DNA of 64,000 nt from an uncultured Metabacillus sp. (GCF_947503125.1 NZ_CANNCR010000004.1:144548-208547); one strand, 5' to 3'. Positions 1 to 9,553 are shown, counted from the stretch's first letter. Translations and numbers: made by a program. Notes: generated by a model from the letters alone, not told the origin.

Positions 1-579
1 ATCTTTTATAAGAAAAAACCGGTAAAAAATAAACTTATTTCTATTTTCATTCTCCTTGTGGGTTCAGTACTAGCTGCGGGTATTACCTCTGCTGGCGGAG
101 CTGTTATATCATGGCAAGGAATGATTTGGGGATTGCTCTCAGCCATAACGTTTACCACTTTCATTTTTTTAAGCGGCTCTGTTGGAAAAGGGACTCCTCC
201 TATCATGAAAAGTGCGATTATTTCTACTGGAGGTGTGATTGTCGTTTTCCTAGTGTTTCCTCCAATGTTTTTATTTGATTTACCAGTCCTGACAGGAGTT
301 GCACCGTATGGATTATTGCTTGGCTTTTTTGGCGTAGCCCTGCCACCGCTGTTATTTTCAATTGCCATGCCAAAAATCGGTCCCGGACTGGGCACAATCT
401 TGACAGCATCTGAACTTCCGGTTGCTGTTACAATGTCATCAATAATTCTTGCTGAACATGTAAGCTTGACACAATGGCTTGGTGTTCTGCTCATATTAGG
501 CGGAATAGCGGCCGGCAATGTGAAACATGCAATTCAAAAACAAAAGCCGGCTCAAGTACAGACAAGGTCTATCTCATAA
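1..579 (+). CDS. EamA/DMT-family transporter, C-terminal part (5' truncated)
   Basis: The reading frame is open from base 1, so the gene begins outside the window. The visible part is strongly hydrophobic, with about five predicted membrane helices (first near FILLVGSVLAAGI, last near LGVLLILGGIAAG) and a charged C-terminal tail. The pattern ASELPVAVTMSSIILAEHVSLTQWLGVLLILGG is split here only by eye: the last helix pair with a short Glu/His loop is typical of the second EamA domain of drug/metabolite exporters. Substrate cannot be predicted. A hairpin with a T run follows about 25 bases after the stop. Confidence 0.75.
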   Translation: MFYKKKPVKNKLISIFILLVGSVLAAGITSAGGAVISWQGMIWGLLSAITFTTFIFLSGSVGKGTPPIMKSAIISTGGVIVVFLVFPPMFLFDLPVLTGVAPYGLLLGFFGVALPPLLFSIAMPKIGPGLGTILTASELPVAVTMSSIILAEHVSLTQWLGVLLILGGIAAGNVKHAIQKQKPAQVQTRSIS

Positions 580-602
580 GTTAAAATTTTATAAAAATAA
601 TG

Positions 603-636
603 GTCTAATCTTCTTTTAAAAGGATCAGACTTTTCA
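603..636 (+). terminator. Rho-independent terminator after the EamA gene
   Basis: The arms gtctaatct and ggatcagac pair over nine positions with one mismatch and one G-U, and are followed by TTTT. This fits the end of the plus-strand transporter transcript. Confidence 0.55.
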
Positions 637-750
637 TTATGTTAGTAACTAATCCGTTAAGAACAAATTATAAGTTAGTCTAGTAAAATTAACTGATTTC
701 CTTTAAGAGAATGCTCACTTATTTTATAAAGTTACAAAAATATTTTTTAA

Positions 751-1290
751 TTACGAGTATATAAACATCCCACTAACTCCTGCACCTAAAATAATCAATA
801 CTGGATGAACACGAAAATATAATAATGCTGTTAGAGAAAATCCGAAAATCATTAACATGGTAATCATATCCCAGGAGAGTGAGGCGGATAAAACACCATT
901 AGAAATCGCTAGTTTAATAGCGGCATAGAGAATTAAGCTAGTTACAATAGGACGCAGACCATAAAAAGCTGATTTAACAAAACTGTTTTTGTGAATTTTA
1001 TATAAGAACATAGCGATCACTAAAATCAACAGCAATGATGGTAAACTGATTGCAATAGTCGATACCATGGCTCCCGGGAAACCTGCAACCCTAAACCCAA
1101 TGATTGTTGCACTATTGGAGGCAATTGATCCTGGAGTCATTCCTGCTAATGCCACTGCATCAGTAAAGTCAGAAGTAGTGAGCCATCCCCTGCTTGTTAC
1201 TTCTCTTTCTATGACCGGAATCATCGCATATCCCCCGCCAAATGATACAGTTCCTATTATAAAAAACAAAATAAATAATTCTAACAGCAT
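751..1290 (-). CDS. Chromate transporter (CHR family), short-chain subunit 2
   Basis: A 179-residue membrane protein made of one CHR domain. It carries the family signature FGGGYAMIPVIEREV near residue 18 and the GMTPGSIASNSATIIG segment after it. Short-chain CHR proteins are normally encoded as adjacent pairs that function together (as with YwrA/YwrB in Bacillus subtilis), and the partner lies directly upstream. The start ATG has a clean TAGGAGG site. Family members are linked to chromate efflux, but many are annotated only by homology and the real substrate here is unknown. Confidence 0.85.
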   Translation of the reverse strand: MLLELFILFFIIGTVSFGGGYAMIPVIEREVTSRGWLTTSDFTDAVALAGMTPGSIASNSATIIGFRVAGFPGAMVSTIAISLPSLLLILVIAMFLYKIHKNSFVKSAFYGLRPIVTSLILYAAIKLAISNGVLSASLSWDMITMLMIFGFSLTALLYFRVHPVLIILGAGVSGMFIYS

Positions 1291-1301
1291 CGTCTCACCT
1301 C

Positions 1302-1949
1302 CTACATCCCTACTTTTTGCTTCATTTCCTTTAATGGGTTAAGTATATTTTTTTCAACTTTATCATCACGATCATTTTTCTCCAATTTGACAAAAACGCC
1401 TAGTTTTTCTTTCACTTTGATGATGAGGATACCTACAATAGCGCCTAAAAGTATAATAATGACTGGGTGCCAATGAAATAAGAGCATAGCAATAAACATA
1501 CTAACAGCTAAAAATGTTGTTGTCTTATCTATTAATGATGTTCGTGACATTTTGATCCCAGCATATACAATTAGAGCAACAGTTGAGGCTCGAATTCCAT
1601 AAAAAGCCGCTTCAACATGAGGGTTATTCTGAAAGCTAGCAAACATCCCGGTAAGTAATAATACAATGATAAAAGTTGGAGTCAGCGTGCCTAATGTTGC
1701 GGCGAACGCCCCTTTTATACCAGCGATACGGTGGCCAATGAAGGTTGCTGCATTTACTGCAATCGCACCTGGTACTGTTCCAGCAATAGCGAAAACATCT
1801 GTAAGCTCTTCACGTTTAGCCCATTTCTTTCTATATACGACCTCTTTTTCAATAATCGGCAGCATTGCAAAGCCTCCACCGAACGTTACCGGTGATATTT
1901 TAAAGAAGATCCAAAAGAGCTGTGCGATTCTTTTCCATTCTTCCCCCAT
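1302..1949 (-). CDS. Chromate transporter (CHR family), short-chain subunit 1
   Basis: A 215-residue homologue of the next gene, with the signature FGGGFAMLPIIEKEVV around residues 23-38 and the AGTVPGAIAVNAATFIGHR segment. It has about five to six membrane helices and a charged cytoplasmic tail (KVEKNILNPLKEMKQK). The start ATG follows GAGGGGA. Only 11 bases separate its stop from the start of the second subunit, so the two are co-transcribed. A LysR regulator is divergently transcribed and probably controls the pair. Confidence 0.85.
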   Translation of the reverse strand: MGEEWKRIAQLFWIFFKISPVTFGGGFAMLPIIEKEVVYRKKWAKREELTDVFAIAGTVPGAIAVNAATFIGHRIAGIKGAFAATLGTLTPTFIIVLLLTGMFASFQNNPHVEAAFYGIRASTVALIVYAGIKMSRTSLIDKTTTFLAVSMFIAMLLFHWHPVIIILLGAIVGILIIKVKEKLGVFVKLEKNDRDDKVEKNILNPLKEMKQKVGM

Positions 1950-2075
1950 CTTTTTCCCCTCTTTTCTTCTAGATTAATAGCTAAAAAATGTGCTCTAACT
2001 CTCAAAAACAAGTATTGTTCTTATCTACTACGATATCACGTTAATCGATAGATGGTAAATTGCAACAAATGCATA

Positions 2076-2097
2076 GGTTATAACAGATCGTTATACC
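2076..2097. promoter_or_regulatory. Inverted repeat, candidate LysR-regulator box
   Basis: The divergent region between the chromate genes and the LysR gene holds GGTTATAAC, five bases, then GTTATACC. The core ATAAC-N5-GTTAT has the size and symmetry of LysR-type operators (T-N11-A). It lies about 80 bases upstream of the regulator start, a usual place for an autoregulatory and activating site. Confidence 0.5.
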
Positions 2098-2176
2098 TCA
2101 TCTTCCTATTGAATTCTTATGGTAATATTGTATATATACAAACCATCGGATCTTATTGATCAGGGAGGAAGTTGTT

Positions 2177-3058
2177 TTGAATATCGAAAACCTGAAAATG
2201 TTTTGTTTAGTCGTTGATGAGGGCAGCATAAGCCAGGCAGCAAGACTAAGCTTTGTGTCTCAACCTGCGGTAACAAGACAAATTCGCCAATTGGAGAATG
2301 TTTATGGAACCCTGTTATTCGACCGAACAGAAGGAAAATTAATTGTTACAGAAACCGGAAAAATGCTGTATCCTTTTGCAAAAGCCATTATTACCGACTT
2401 TAATCGTTCGAAAGAAGTGATTCAGCAGGCAATAGGTGAATACAATTCTACCCTCAGGGTTGGGGCTTCTTTAACAATTGGTGAGTTTTTATTGCCGAGC
2501 CTCCTCGGCCGCTTTAAAAAACTGACTCCAGATATAAAAGTATCACTTACCATTAAAAATACACCAAGTGTGCTCGAAGACTTAACAAATGATGTCATCG
2601 ATATCGCCTTAGTTGAAGGACTTGTTGATGATGAAGATTTTATCGTTGAAAAATTTGCAGATGACGAATTAATCCTCGTTTTTCCTGCTGACCACCCGTG
2701 GAGAGAACGATCGGAAATTAATATTGAAGAATTGGCAAATGAACGGATGATATGGCGTGAGTCCCTATCCGGCACACGTTTAATTGTGGAAAGCACCTTA
2801 AGAGAACATGGAATACTCGATAAAATTGAAAGTTATATGGAAATCAGCTCTACACAAGCAATAAAGAGCGCGGTAGAAGCGGGCCTTGGCATAAGTATTC
2901 TCCCAAGGTTAACAGTAGCAAGAGAATTGGAGCAGGGATTTTTAAAGGAAATGAAAATTACCGATATTCATATTAATCGAAGCTTATGGTTGGTAAAAAA
3001 ACCTCAAAGGTTCCATCGAAACGGGGTTTCGCGTTTTGTTGAGTTCATTCAAAAATAA
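2177..3058 (+). CDS. LysR-family transcriptional regulator
   Basis: This 293-residue protein has an N-terminal winged helix-turn-helix (MNIENLKMFCLVV, GSISQAARLSFVSQPAVTRQI) and a LysR effector-binding domain from about residue 90. The TTG at 2177 is chosen as start because GGGAGG lies just upstream and the protein then begins like other LysR proteins; an in-frame TTG at 2156 has no such site. It is divergent from the chromate-transporter pair and 17 bases upstream of the FGE gene, so it could regulate either. The effector is unknown. Confidence 0.85.
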   Translation: MNIENLKMFCLVVDEGSISQAARLSFVSQPAVTRQIRQLENVYGTLLFDRTEGKLIVTETGKMLYPFAKAIITDFNRSKEVIQQAIGEYNSTLRVGASLTIGEFLLPSLLGRFKKLTPDIKVSLTIKNTPSVLEDLTNDVIDIALVEGLVDDEDFIVEKFADDELILVFPADHPWRERSEINIEELANERMIWRESLSGTRLIVESTLREHGILDKIESYMEISSTQAIKSAVEAGLGISILPRLTVARELEQGFLKEMKITDIHINRSLWLVKKPQRFHRNGVSRFVEFIQK

Positions 3059-3075
3059 TCCTAGGATGTGAACAA

Positions 3076-4041
3076 ATGAAAACGAAAAAAAATCTATCTT
3101 GCTGTAACATTAGCAGAAAAAATGAAGGAAAGGAAAATAGCGCAAGCGTACAAACTTCACAAGTAATGGCACCTAGTAAAACCATGTTCACAGAGAAAAT
3201 GGTATATCTCCCCGGCGGAGAATTTTTAATGGGCACAAATGAAAAGGAAGGCTTCCCAGCTGATGGTGAGGGACCTGTACGAAAGGTGGAAGTAAATCCA
3301 TTTTTAATAGACAGTTACGCGGTAACGAATGCTGAATTTAATGAATTTGTAAAAGCTACAGGCTATAAGACAGAGTCAGAGAAGTTTGGCTGGTCATTTG
3401 TGTTTCATAGCTTCTTACCTTCAAAGCTTAGGAATCAAGTAAAACGGGTTGTTCATACACCATGGTGGTGTGCTGTTGATGGTGCTTTCTGGTACCAGCC
3501 GGAAGGACCCGGCTCATCGATTGACCAACGGATGGATCATCCTGTTGTCCATGTAACCTGGAATGATGCCCTTGCCTTTTGCCAGTGGACAGGTAAACGA
3601 TTACCGACAGAAGCTGAATGGGAATATGCAGCACGCGGAGGCCTTGAACTAAAAAGATATCCTTGGGGTGATGAATTAACACCTAATGGTGAGCATTACT
3701 GCAATATTTGGCAAGGCACTTTTCCTGAAAAAAATACAAAAGAGGACGGCTATGAAGGGACAGCCCCTGCTCAGTCTTTTCTAAAAAACGAGTTCGGCCT
3801 TTATAATATGTCAGGAAACGTTTGGGAATGGTGTTCTGATTGGTTTAGCAGAAGCATTCATAAAAGAGGCGGACGCACGAATCCGCAAGGCCCTTCAACA
3901 GGCGACACAAAGGTGATGAGAGGCGGTTCCTATTTATGTCATGAATCATATTGCAACCGTTATCGTGTAGCAGCACGAACCTCGAATACACCAGATAGTT
4001 CATCAGGGCACCTAGGGTTTCGTTGTGTAGCGGATGTGTAA
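3076..4041 (+). CDS. Formylglycine-generating enzyme (FGE/SUMF1 family)
   Basis: This 321-residue FGE-sulfatase domain protein keeps the full active-site signature. GGSYLCHESYCNRYR contains both redox cysteines (Cys288 and Cys293, CHxSYC as in the human enzyme), followed by AARTSNTPDSSSGHLGFRC. Other hallmarks are the PGGEFLMGT start of the domain, RLPTEAEWEYAARGG and NMSGNVWEWC. Genuine FGEs use copper and oxygen to convert a sulfatase cysteine to formylglycine. No sulfatase gene is present in this window. The N-terminus has an extra CC pair (residues 9-10) and no signal peptide. The AGGA site is modest. A bidirectional terminator follows. Confidence 0.8.
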   Translation: MKTKKNLSCCNISRKNEGKENSASVQTSQVMAPSKTMFTEKMVYLPGGEFLMGTNEKEGFPADGEGPVRKVEVNPFLIDSYAVTNAEFNEFVKATGYKTESEKFGWSFVFHSFLPSKLRNQVKRVVHTPWWCAVDGAFWYQPEGPGSSIDQRMDHPVVHVTWNDALAFCQWTGKRLPTEAEWEYAARGGLELKRYPWGDELTPNGEHYCNIWQGTFPEKNTKEDGYEGTAPAQSFLKNEFGLYNMSGNVWEWCSDWFSRSIHKRGGRTNPQGPSTGDTKVMRGGSYLCHESYCNRYRVAARTSNTPDSSSGHLGFRCVADV

Positions 4042-4077
4042 ACGAGTAAAATAGTCGAGAAATTTCCTTTTTATTAA

Positions 4078-4117
4078 AGGGCTGCTCAATAGGTTCAGAT
4101 TCCTTTGAGTCAGCCCT
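4078..4117. terminator. Bidirectional terminator between FGE and the secreted GH32 gene
   Basis: The arms AGGGCTGctcaa and ttgagtCAGCCCT form a long stem with T-rich sequence on the plus side and A-rich sequence on the other. It separates two convergent genes. Confidence 0.75.
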
Positions 4118-4187
4118 GCTTTATTTGATAACCCTATAAGACTACTTCCTTACGTTCTAAGTCGAAGTATTTAGTCATGTTTTCGCT

Positions 4188-7100
4188 TCATTTCATCTTG
4201 TCACTTGAGGACACCTCAACCAATTTCCACTTTTGTGAGGCCTCATTATTATGATCATGAATCTCAACAACCGTACCATCCTCAAGTCTGCCCTTAGGTA
4301 CTCCCAAGGATTTCCCACTGTTCATTACATGAAAAGAGAATGTACCATTCCAATGATCGGTTATGCGCCAATGTTGATTCCCATAGCCAAAATATTCCCA
4401 AACTTGAACATCATCACCGTTTGCGACTCCAGAAGCATCCAAGACTTTGTTGCTATAAGGAGAAAGAACTTTATACACACCTGATCGATTTCCTTCAAAA
4501 TTCCAGGTCTGGTTTTCGGAGGCACCCCTAGGAAATATTTTTACTTTTGAACCATTGGTTGTTCCATTAACAGTAAGTGCTTTTCCGCTATTCACATCAA
4601 CAATTTGGTATGATGTTTTACTAGTCACTACTGTTGAGCCAATAACTTTGCCATTATTTGTTGTTGCCGAAATAACTGCTCTGCCGTATCCAATCATCTT
4701 TACATCAGCTGTATCATGATCTAGTTTCTTCACTTCGGCAATAGCTGGATTGCTAGATTGCCATTTAATCTTCTGTTTTTTTGCAGAAAGAGGGAGTACT
4801 GATGCAGATAATTTATGTGCCTCACCAGTCCTGAGTTCAAGCTTGCTATGGTCCATCACAACTTTGCTTGACACTGTCCCATCATTAGTTGCTTCCTTCC
4901 AAATTCCTCTTAATGGATACACCTTTAATGAAACGATTTTTACCTTTCCACCTTTTGTATAGAAGCTCATACCATCACTTGCCCCATCTGGAAAAACAAC
5001 ATTTGAGAAAACAACTTGGCCGTCATTTCCAAACACCTCAATAGAGGATTCGTCAACAAATATGCGCATTTTAACGCGGTTGTTTTTCGGTTTTAATGCT
5101 GTTTCATGGAAAGTAGAAAACTTCTCTGAAAAATCTATTTCTCCTGATTCTGTTCGATCGAAAAACATTTTTGAATCGATGACATTATAGCCGACAATTG
5201 TTTTTTGGTCACTTGATTCTCTTAGCTTGAAGCCGAATTCAGCTGCGTTGTTATTTTCAGGCAACTCAAATTCTGCGATGATTTCATATGCTGTCCCGTT
5301 CAACCCAGCTAACAAGTTCGTATCATTAGGCTGCACATTTTGGTCACTCCATGAGGAAACCTCACCTCTTAGTTGTGCTAATTCCTCAATCGGCTTTTGA
5401 AACAATCGTACACCTTCTCCAGGTACAGTCTTTAATGTTAATTCACGCGGAATGGACATTTGTCCTTGCCATAGGGAAGTAGGAAAACTAAACGGATAGT
5501 CCCAATTACTCATCCAGCCTAAGGAGATGCGACGTCCATCTGATGCTGGTATATCGGAAAAAGACATGGCTGCATACATTTCTTTTCCGAATTCATTTTT
5601 TAATACAGTACCTGCAGGATGATCACTTACAAAACGGTTTCCATCAAATGTCCCTACAAAGTACTCAGAATCCGATCCGTTCGTTTTTGGGTTTGCCCCA
5701 GTACTGATAGACAACACCCATTTTTTCTTATTTTCATCTCCATCAACCGGAAGCTGAAAGAAATCTGGGCATTCCCAAACTCCACCTCTCACATAATTAC
5801 CATACCCAAATGATTCAATCATTTTCCAATTTAACAAATCGGTTGAGGTGAAAAATCGAATATGATCTCCTCCAGATACGACCATTACCCACTGCTTATG
5901 GTCTTCATCCCAAACAACTTTTGGATCGCGGAAATCCCAGCCCTCTCCTCCATAGAATTCACCAATATTAGGGATGATCGGATTTCCTTCATAAAATTCC
6001 CATGTCCTCCCCTTATCTCGGCTATATGCGACGGCAATTTTTTGATCTCCATTATGTTTAGCAGGATTAAAGGATGTATAATAAGCGATTAAACCCGAGC
6101 CTTCTTCATTAAATAATCCTGAGACATTGTTTTTGTCAACAACAGCTGATCCAGACCAGGCATGCCCCATCTCATTCCAAGGAATTGCAATCGACAATCG
6201 CTTCCAATGAACAAGATCTTTACTTACCGCATGTGCCCATTTTCCTCCATCCTGGTGAAAGAGATGGTATTCACCTTCATAATATACAAGCCCGTTTGGA
6301 TCACTTGCAGCCCCTCTTGCCTGAGTATAGTGATACTGCGGTCGATAGATCTCTGAATAATAATCATCATAGTTTGTCGCATAAATATTTTGGAAATAAG
6401 CTGTTCCATTATACACATTTAATCCAAACTTTCCGCTTGTATAAGCAGAGTCATTCACATCTATAACGGGTTCCGTATATCCGTCTATATAAACCTTTAT
6501 TTGTTCATCCATTGCATGTACTTCAAAATGATAGGTTTTTCCCGTTTCAATCTCCCAATCTGCCATTCCAACCGTACGATCGCTATTGAGATCCAATAAA
6601 CGAACCTTATTTAAATTAGGGTCAATGTTTAACATATATCCTCTTGTTGCGTCTGAATTCGTACGAAAAACCAGTCCGGCAGTGCCATATTTAGTCACAT
6701 TATCGACCTTTAGATCTCCTTCAAGAACGAAATTTGTTTCCGTCCTTTCAGCGATCCGATACGTATTTTCTGCCCCATTGCTAATGCCTTTGATTCCATT
6801 AAGGTCTGGTGTCCATTCACCATTGTAAGAAATCCACCCATCTAAATTCGAGTTTATATCACTAACAAGTATGTTTTGAAAGACTACATTGCCATTGTAC
6901 GCATGAAGCCCTAAGAACCCCTTTGTATAGGTATCATCATTAACACTGATCACAGGGTTTGATCCGTTTTGCCAATATACCTTTAAAACAGTTCCTTCTG
7001 CTTTAATGCGGATACGATAGAGATTTCCCTTTTCAATCGCCATCTTGCTTTTGGCAATGACTCTATTATTTTTCGTATCATACAACCGAATAAGGTCATT

Positions 7101-7931
7101 CTTGGAATCTATTTGCAAACCATATGCCTGCAAACCTGTTTTATTTGAACGAAATATTAGAGTTCCAGCGGCATTTGCATCTTCTAAACTAACATCAGCT
7201 TCAAAATTGAAGTTTGCAGCAGCTGTACGAGATATGGCATATATAATTTCTTCTGATTTTGCCTTTGCAACAAGTCCTTGTGAAGAAGGAACCCATTTGC
7301 CGCTTTTCATGTCCCAGCCTTCAATATTGGTAACGTTTTTATTTATTGATACGTCACTAAAAGTAGCTGATCCTTTATCCACATGGAAGCCTGTAAAACC
7401 TTTCGAATGCTTTGAATCTTTTTTATGAAAAAGCATGTCATCATTAAGGAATACTTTTATCTCTGGCCCATCAACAGTTATTTTAACTTTATAAGTAACA
7501 CCCGTTTCAATTTCTTTTTTAATAGGCTCTGTAATGTTTATGTTTTTGTTTATAGAAACTAATTTTATTTTGTCCTTTTTTGGTTCCAACCTAAGCATAT
7601 AGCCTTCTGTTCCAAATTGATTTGCGCGAAAGATCACTGAGGCTGCCGCATCATTAGAGGATGAAGAATCGATCATGACATTTGCTTCATAGACAAAGTT
7701 GCTCCCTACCTCGGTATTCGATAAGTTAATAGCTGGCTTTTTCTTTTCACTAACTCCTTTCATTTCACCAGTTGTGTTTTTCGTCCAAGAACCTGATAAA
7801 GGCAAATAACCGAATATAGCCGTATTCTGTTCAGATGCCTGTGCTTGAAGTTGGCTATCAATAGATAGAATTGAAAAAACGAATACGACCAATAAAACTA
7901 GTTTCACAGCATTTGATAGGTTATTTTTCAT
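4188..7931 (-). CDS. Secreted multimodular GH32 fructan hydrolase (levanase/inulinase type) with three CBM66-like domains
   Basis: A 1247-residue exported protein. A signal peptide spans about residues 1-32 (cleavage near AQA/SEQ). Three tandem CBM66-like domains follow at about 40-199, 200-360 and 361-518, each with an NxxGW start, a VFR core and a GLxxYNGxxxFQN end. The GH32 five-blade propeller (about 525-830) has nucleophile Asp544 in SDPNG, the RDP motif (Asp669) and acid/base Glu720 in WECPD. The GH32 sandwich, a Big_2-like domain (about 1020-1103) and a ricin-type QxW lectin domain (about 1107-1242) complete it. The usual WMNDPNG is altered to AASDPNG. The ATG at 7931 is preferred over a TTG at 7952 because GGAG lies between them. 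It would hydrolyse levan or inulin outside the cell and feed the importer upstream. Confidence 0.85.
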   Translation of the reverse strand: MKNNLSNAVKLVLLVVFVFSILSIDSQLQAQASEQNTAIFGYLPLSGSWTKNTTGEMKGVSEKKKPAINLSNTEVGSNFVYEANVMIDSSSSNDAAASVIFRANQFGTEGYMLRLEPKKDKIKLVSINKNINITEPIKKEIETGVTYKVKITVDGPEIKVFLNDDMLFHKKDSKHSKGFTGFHVDKGSATFSDVSINKNVTNIEGWDMKSGKWVPSSQGLVAKAKSEEIIYAISRTAAANFNFEADVSLEDANAAGTLIFRSNKTGLQAYGLQIDSKNDLIRLYDTKNNRVIAKSKMAIEKGNLYRIRIKAEGTVLKVYWQNGSNPVISVNDDTYTKGFLGLHAYNGNVVFQNILVSDINSNLDGWISYNGEWTPDLNGIKGISNGAENTYRIAERTETNFVLEGDLKVDNVTKYGTAGLVFRTNSDATRGYMLNIDPNLNKVRLLDLNSDRTVGMADWEIETGKTYHFEVHAMDEQIKVYIDGYTEPVIDVNDSAYTSGKFGLNVYNGTAYFQNIYATNYDDYYSEIYRPQYHYTQARGAASDPNGLVYYEGEYHLFHQDGGKWAHAVSKDLVHWKRLSIAIPWNEMGHAWSGSAVVDKNNVSGLFNEEGSGLIAYYTSFNPAKHNGDQKIAVAYSRDKGRTWEFYEGNPIIPNIGEFYGGEGWDFRDPKVVWDEDHKQWVMVVSGGDHIRFFTSTDLLNWKMIESFGYGNYVRGGVWECPDFFQLPVDGDENKKKWVLSISTGANPKTNGSDSEYFVGTFDGNRFVSDHPAGTVLKNEFGKEMYAAMSFSDIPASDGRRISLGWMSNWDYPFSFPTSLWQGQMSIPRELTLKTVPGEGVRLFQKPIEELAQLRGEVSSWSDQNVQPNDTNLLAGLNGTAYEIIAEFELPENNNAAEFGFKLRESSDQKTIVGYNVIDSKMFFDRTESGEIDFSEKFSTFHETALKPKNNRVKMRIFVDESSIEVFGNDGQVVFSNVVFPDGASDGMSFYTKGGKVKIVSLKVYPLRGIWKEATNDGTVSSKVVMDHSKLELRTGEAHKLSASVLPLSAKKQKIKWQSSNPAIAEVKKLDHDTADVKMIGYGRAVISATTNNGKVIGSTVVTSKTSYQIVDVNSGKALTVNGTTNGSKVKIFPRGASENQTWNFEGNRSGVYKVLSPYSNKVLDASGVANGDDVQVWEYFGYGNQHWRITDHWNGTFSFHVMNSGKSLGVPKGRLEDGTVVEIHDHNNEASQKWKLVEVSSSDKMK

Positions 7932-7952
7932 TTCATCACATCTCCAAAACAA

Positions 7953-7968
7953 TTTTAAGCGTTTACAT
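7953..7968 (-). promoter_or_regulatory. Cre-like box (CcpA) in front of the secreted GH32 gene
   Basis: On the minus strand the site reads ATGTAAACGCTTAAAA, matching WTGNAARCGNWWWCAW at all but one or two positions. It lies 22 bases upstream of the start codon, where a bound CcpA would block transcription. This predicts glucose repression and suggests the gene has its own promoter within the operon. Confidence 0.6.
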
Positions 7969-8041
7969 TTTCTATATAATAAGGATTGAAGGAAATATAT
8001 CCGTCAATCCCAATACCTATTAATAGCTTCAAAGCTCAATC

Positions 8042-9514
8042 CTAAATTGTACAAAGCTCAGTTAGTTCCAATGTATTTACCTTCATACTTCCAATATGAG
8101 AAATCAAAATTAGTTGTTTGCGGCCTTCACTAGGATACAACAGGCTCGTAATAGCTGCCTCACTATCATTGGCAAAGATCTCAATTGATGAAATATCTAA
8201 GAATATCTGCATGTTTATTTTGTTATTCTTCAGCGTTAATGGCGCTTCTTGAAGAACGGGAAAGGATGCTGAAAATTGATGCACACCCGAATTTGCTCGA
8301 TCGATAACCAAAGTTTCCTGTAAAACGTTGTAACGAATCTCGGTACGTTCAAATTCAGAATGCTGAATAATGAGGTCAAATTTTGTTCCATTTATTTTTT
8401 CAAGCTCGATATTTATCTCCATTAATTGGTTGTTCATATCAAAGCATACTGGATTGTCAGATTCTACGAGCAAGTTTTGCTGCACGCTTGTCTCTCGTCT
8501 TATCAAATTGATTTCAGATACCGGCTTTTGAAGCAAACGAATTCCTTTCTCATTGGAAATCAACGATAATTCCCGTGGAAGAGTCATGGCACCTCTCCAT
8601 TCTTTTGTTGGAACTTGATTAGCATATCGCCAATTGCTCATCCACCCGATATACATCCTTCTACCATCCTTAGCCGGGATATCAGACCAACTAACGCCTG
8701 CATAATTATCCATGCCGTAATCTAACCATAAAAATGTTTCATCTTCATGATCATTGACAAAGGTTTTCCCGTCAAAATCACCAATAAAATATTGTGTTCT
8801 GGAACCTTCTTTGCTTGTTCCTGTATCTCCAATGCTAACTAGCATGACCCATTTGATTTTATTCTCTTCATTCTCTACCGGTAATGGAAAGAGATCCGGA
8901 CATTCCCAAAATCCAACATGTGAGCCAGCATTGCTTCCAAATTCACTTGCAAACTCCCATTCTTTTAAATTAGGAGAAGTGTAAATCGTTACCGATTGAC
9001 CAGTAGCTAGTATCATAATCCACTTTTTTGTAGCATCATACCAAAACACCTTAGGGTCGCGAAAATCGGTTTTCGTATGGTCTGAAAGAACTGGATTTTT
9101 CTCATATTTCACCCAAGTCCTTCCATTGTCTTTGCTATATGCTAAACATTGGCGCTGACGGACCCTTTCTGAATCCGGATACGTATCATTGCTTGTATAG
9201 ATCGCCACTAATCCCGGCTGATCATCTTCGAAGAAACAAGATGAATTATGCCAATCTACAACAGCACTTCCAGAGAAAATTGTTCCGTGTTCATCAGGAT
9301 GCAGGGCGATCGGCAGCTGTTCCCAGTGAATGAGATCTTTACTAACCGCATGTCCCCAGTGCATTGGGCCCCAGATCGTATCAAAAGGGTTGTATTGATA
9401 AAACAAATGGTATTCACCGTTAAAATACACCATACCATTTGGGTCGTTCATCCATTTCTCTTCTGGCGAAAAATGAAATTGCGGACGATATTGTTCTTTT
9501 AATTTTTGCACCAT
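8042..9514 (-). CDS. Intracellular GH32 beta-fructosidase
   Basis: This 490-residue single-module GH32 enzyme has no signal peptide. It shows all three catalytic motifs: WMNDPNG (nucleophile Asp24), FRDPK (Asp153) and WECPD (acid/base Glu204), plus the C-terminal beta-sandwich from about residue 340. The start has AAGGAGA eight bases upstream. GH32 enzymes release fructose from sucrose, levan- or inulin-type oligosaccharides. Its cytoplasmic location next to an ABC importer suggests it finishes imported fructo-oligosaccharides. No phosphosugar-specific PTS gene is nearby, which argues against sucrose-6-phosphate as substrate, but specificity cannot be read from sequence. Confidence 0.85.
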   Translation of the reverse strand: MVQKLKEQYRPQFHFSPEEKWMNDPNGMVYFNGEYHLFYQYNPFDTIWGPMHWGHAVSKDLIHWEQLPIALHPDEHGTIFSGSAVVDWHNSSCFFEDDQPGLVAIYTSNDTYPDSERVRQRQCLAYSKDNGRTWVKYEKNPVLSDHTKTDFRDPKVFWYDATKKWIMILATGQSVTIYTSPNLKEWEFASEFGSNAGSHVGFWECPDLFPLPVENEENKIKWVMLVSIGDTGTSKEGSRTQYFIGDFDGKTFVNDHEDETFLWLDYGMDNYAGVSWSDIPAKDGRRMYIGWMSNWRYANQVPTKEWRGAMTLPRELSLISNEKGIRLLQKPVSEINLIRRETSVQQNLLVESDNPVCFDMNNQLMEINIELEKINGTKFDLIIQHSEFERTEIRYNVLQETLVIDRANSGVHQFSASFPVLQEAPLTLKNNKINMQIFLDISSIEIFANDSEAAITSLLYPSEGRKQLILISHIGSMKVNTLELTELCTI

Positions 9515-9553
9515 TTTTCTTCTCCTTTTTTATTAAACTATTTATCAAAAAAA

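Noticed and set aside
6..518. Minus-strand ORF of 170 codons opposite the EamA gene
   Set aside because: It is the antisense of a clear membrane-protein gene and shows no family motif.
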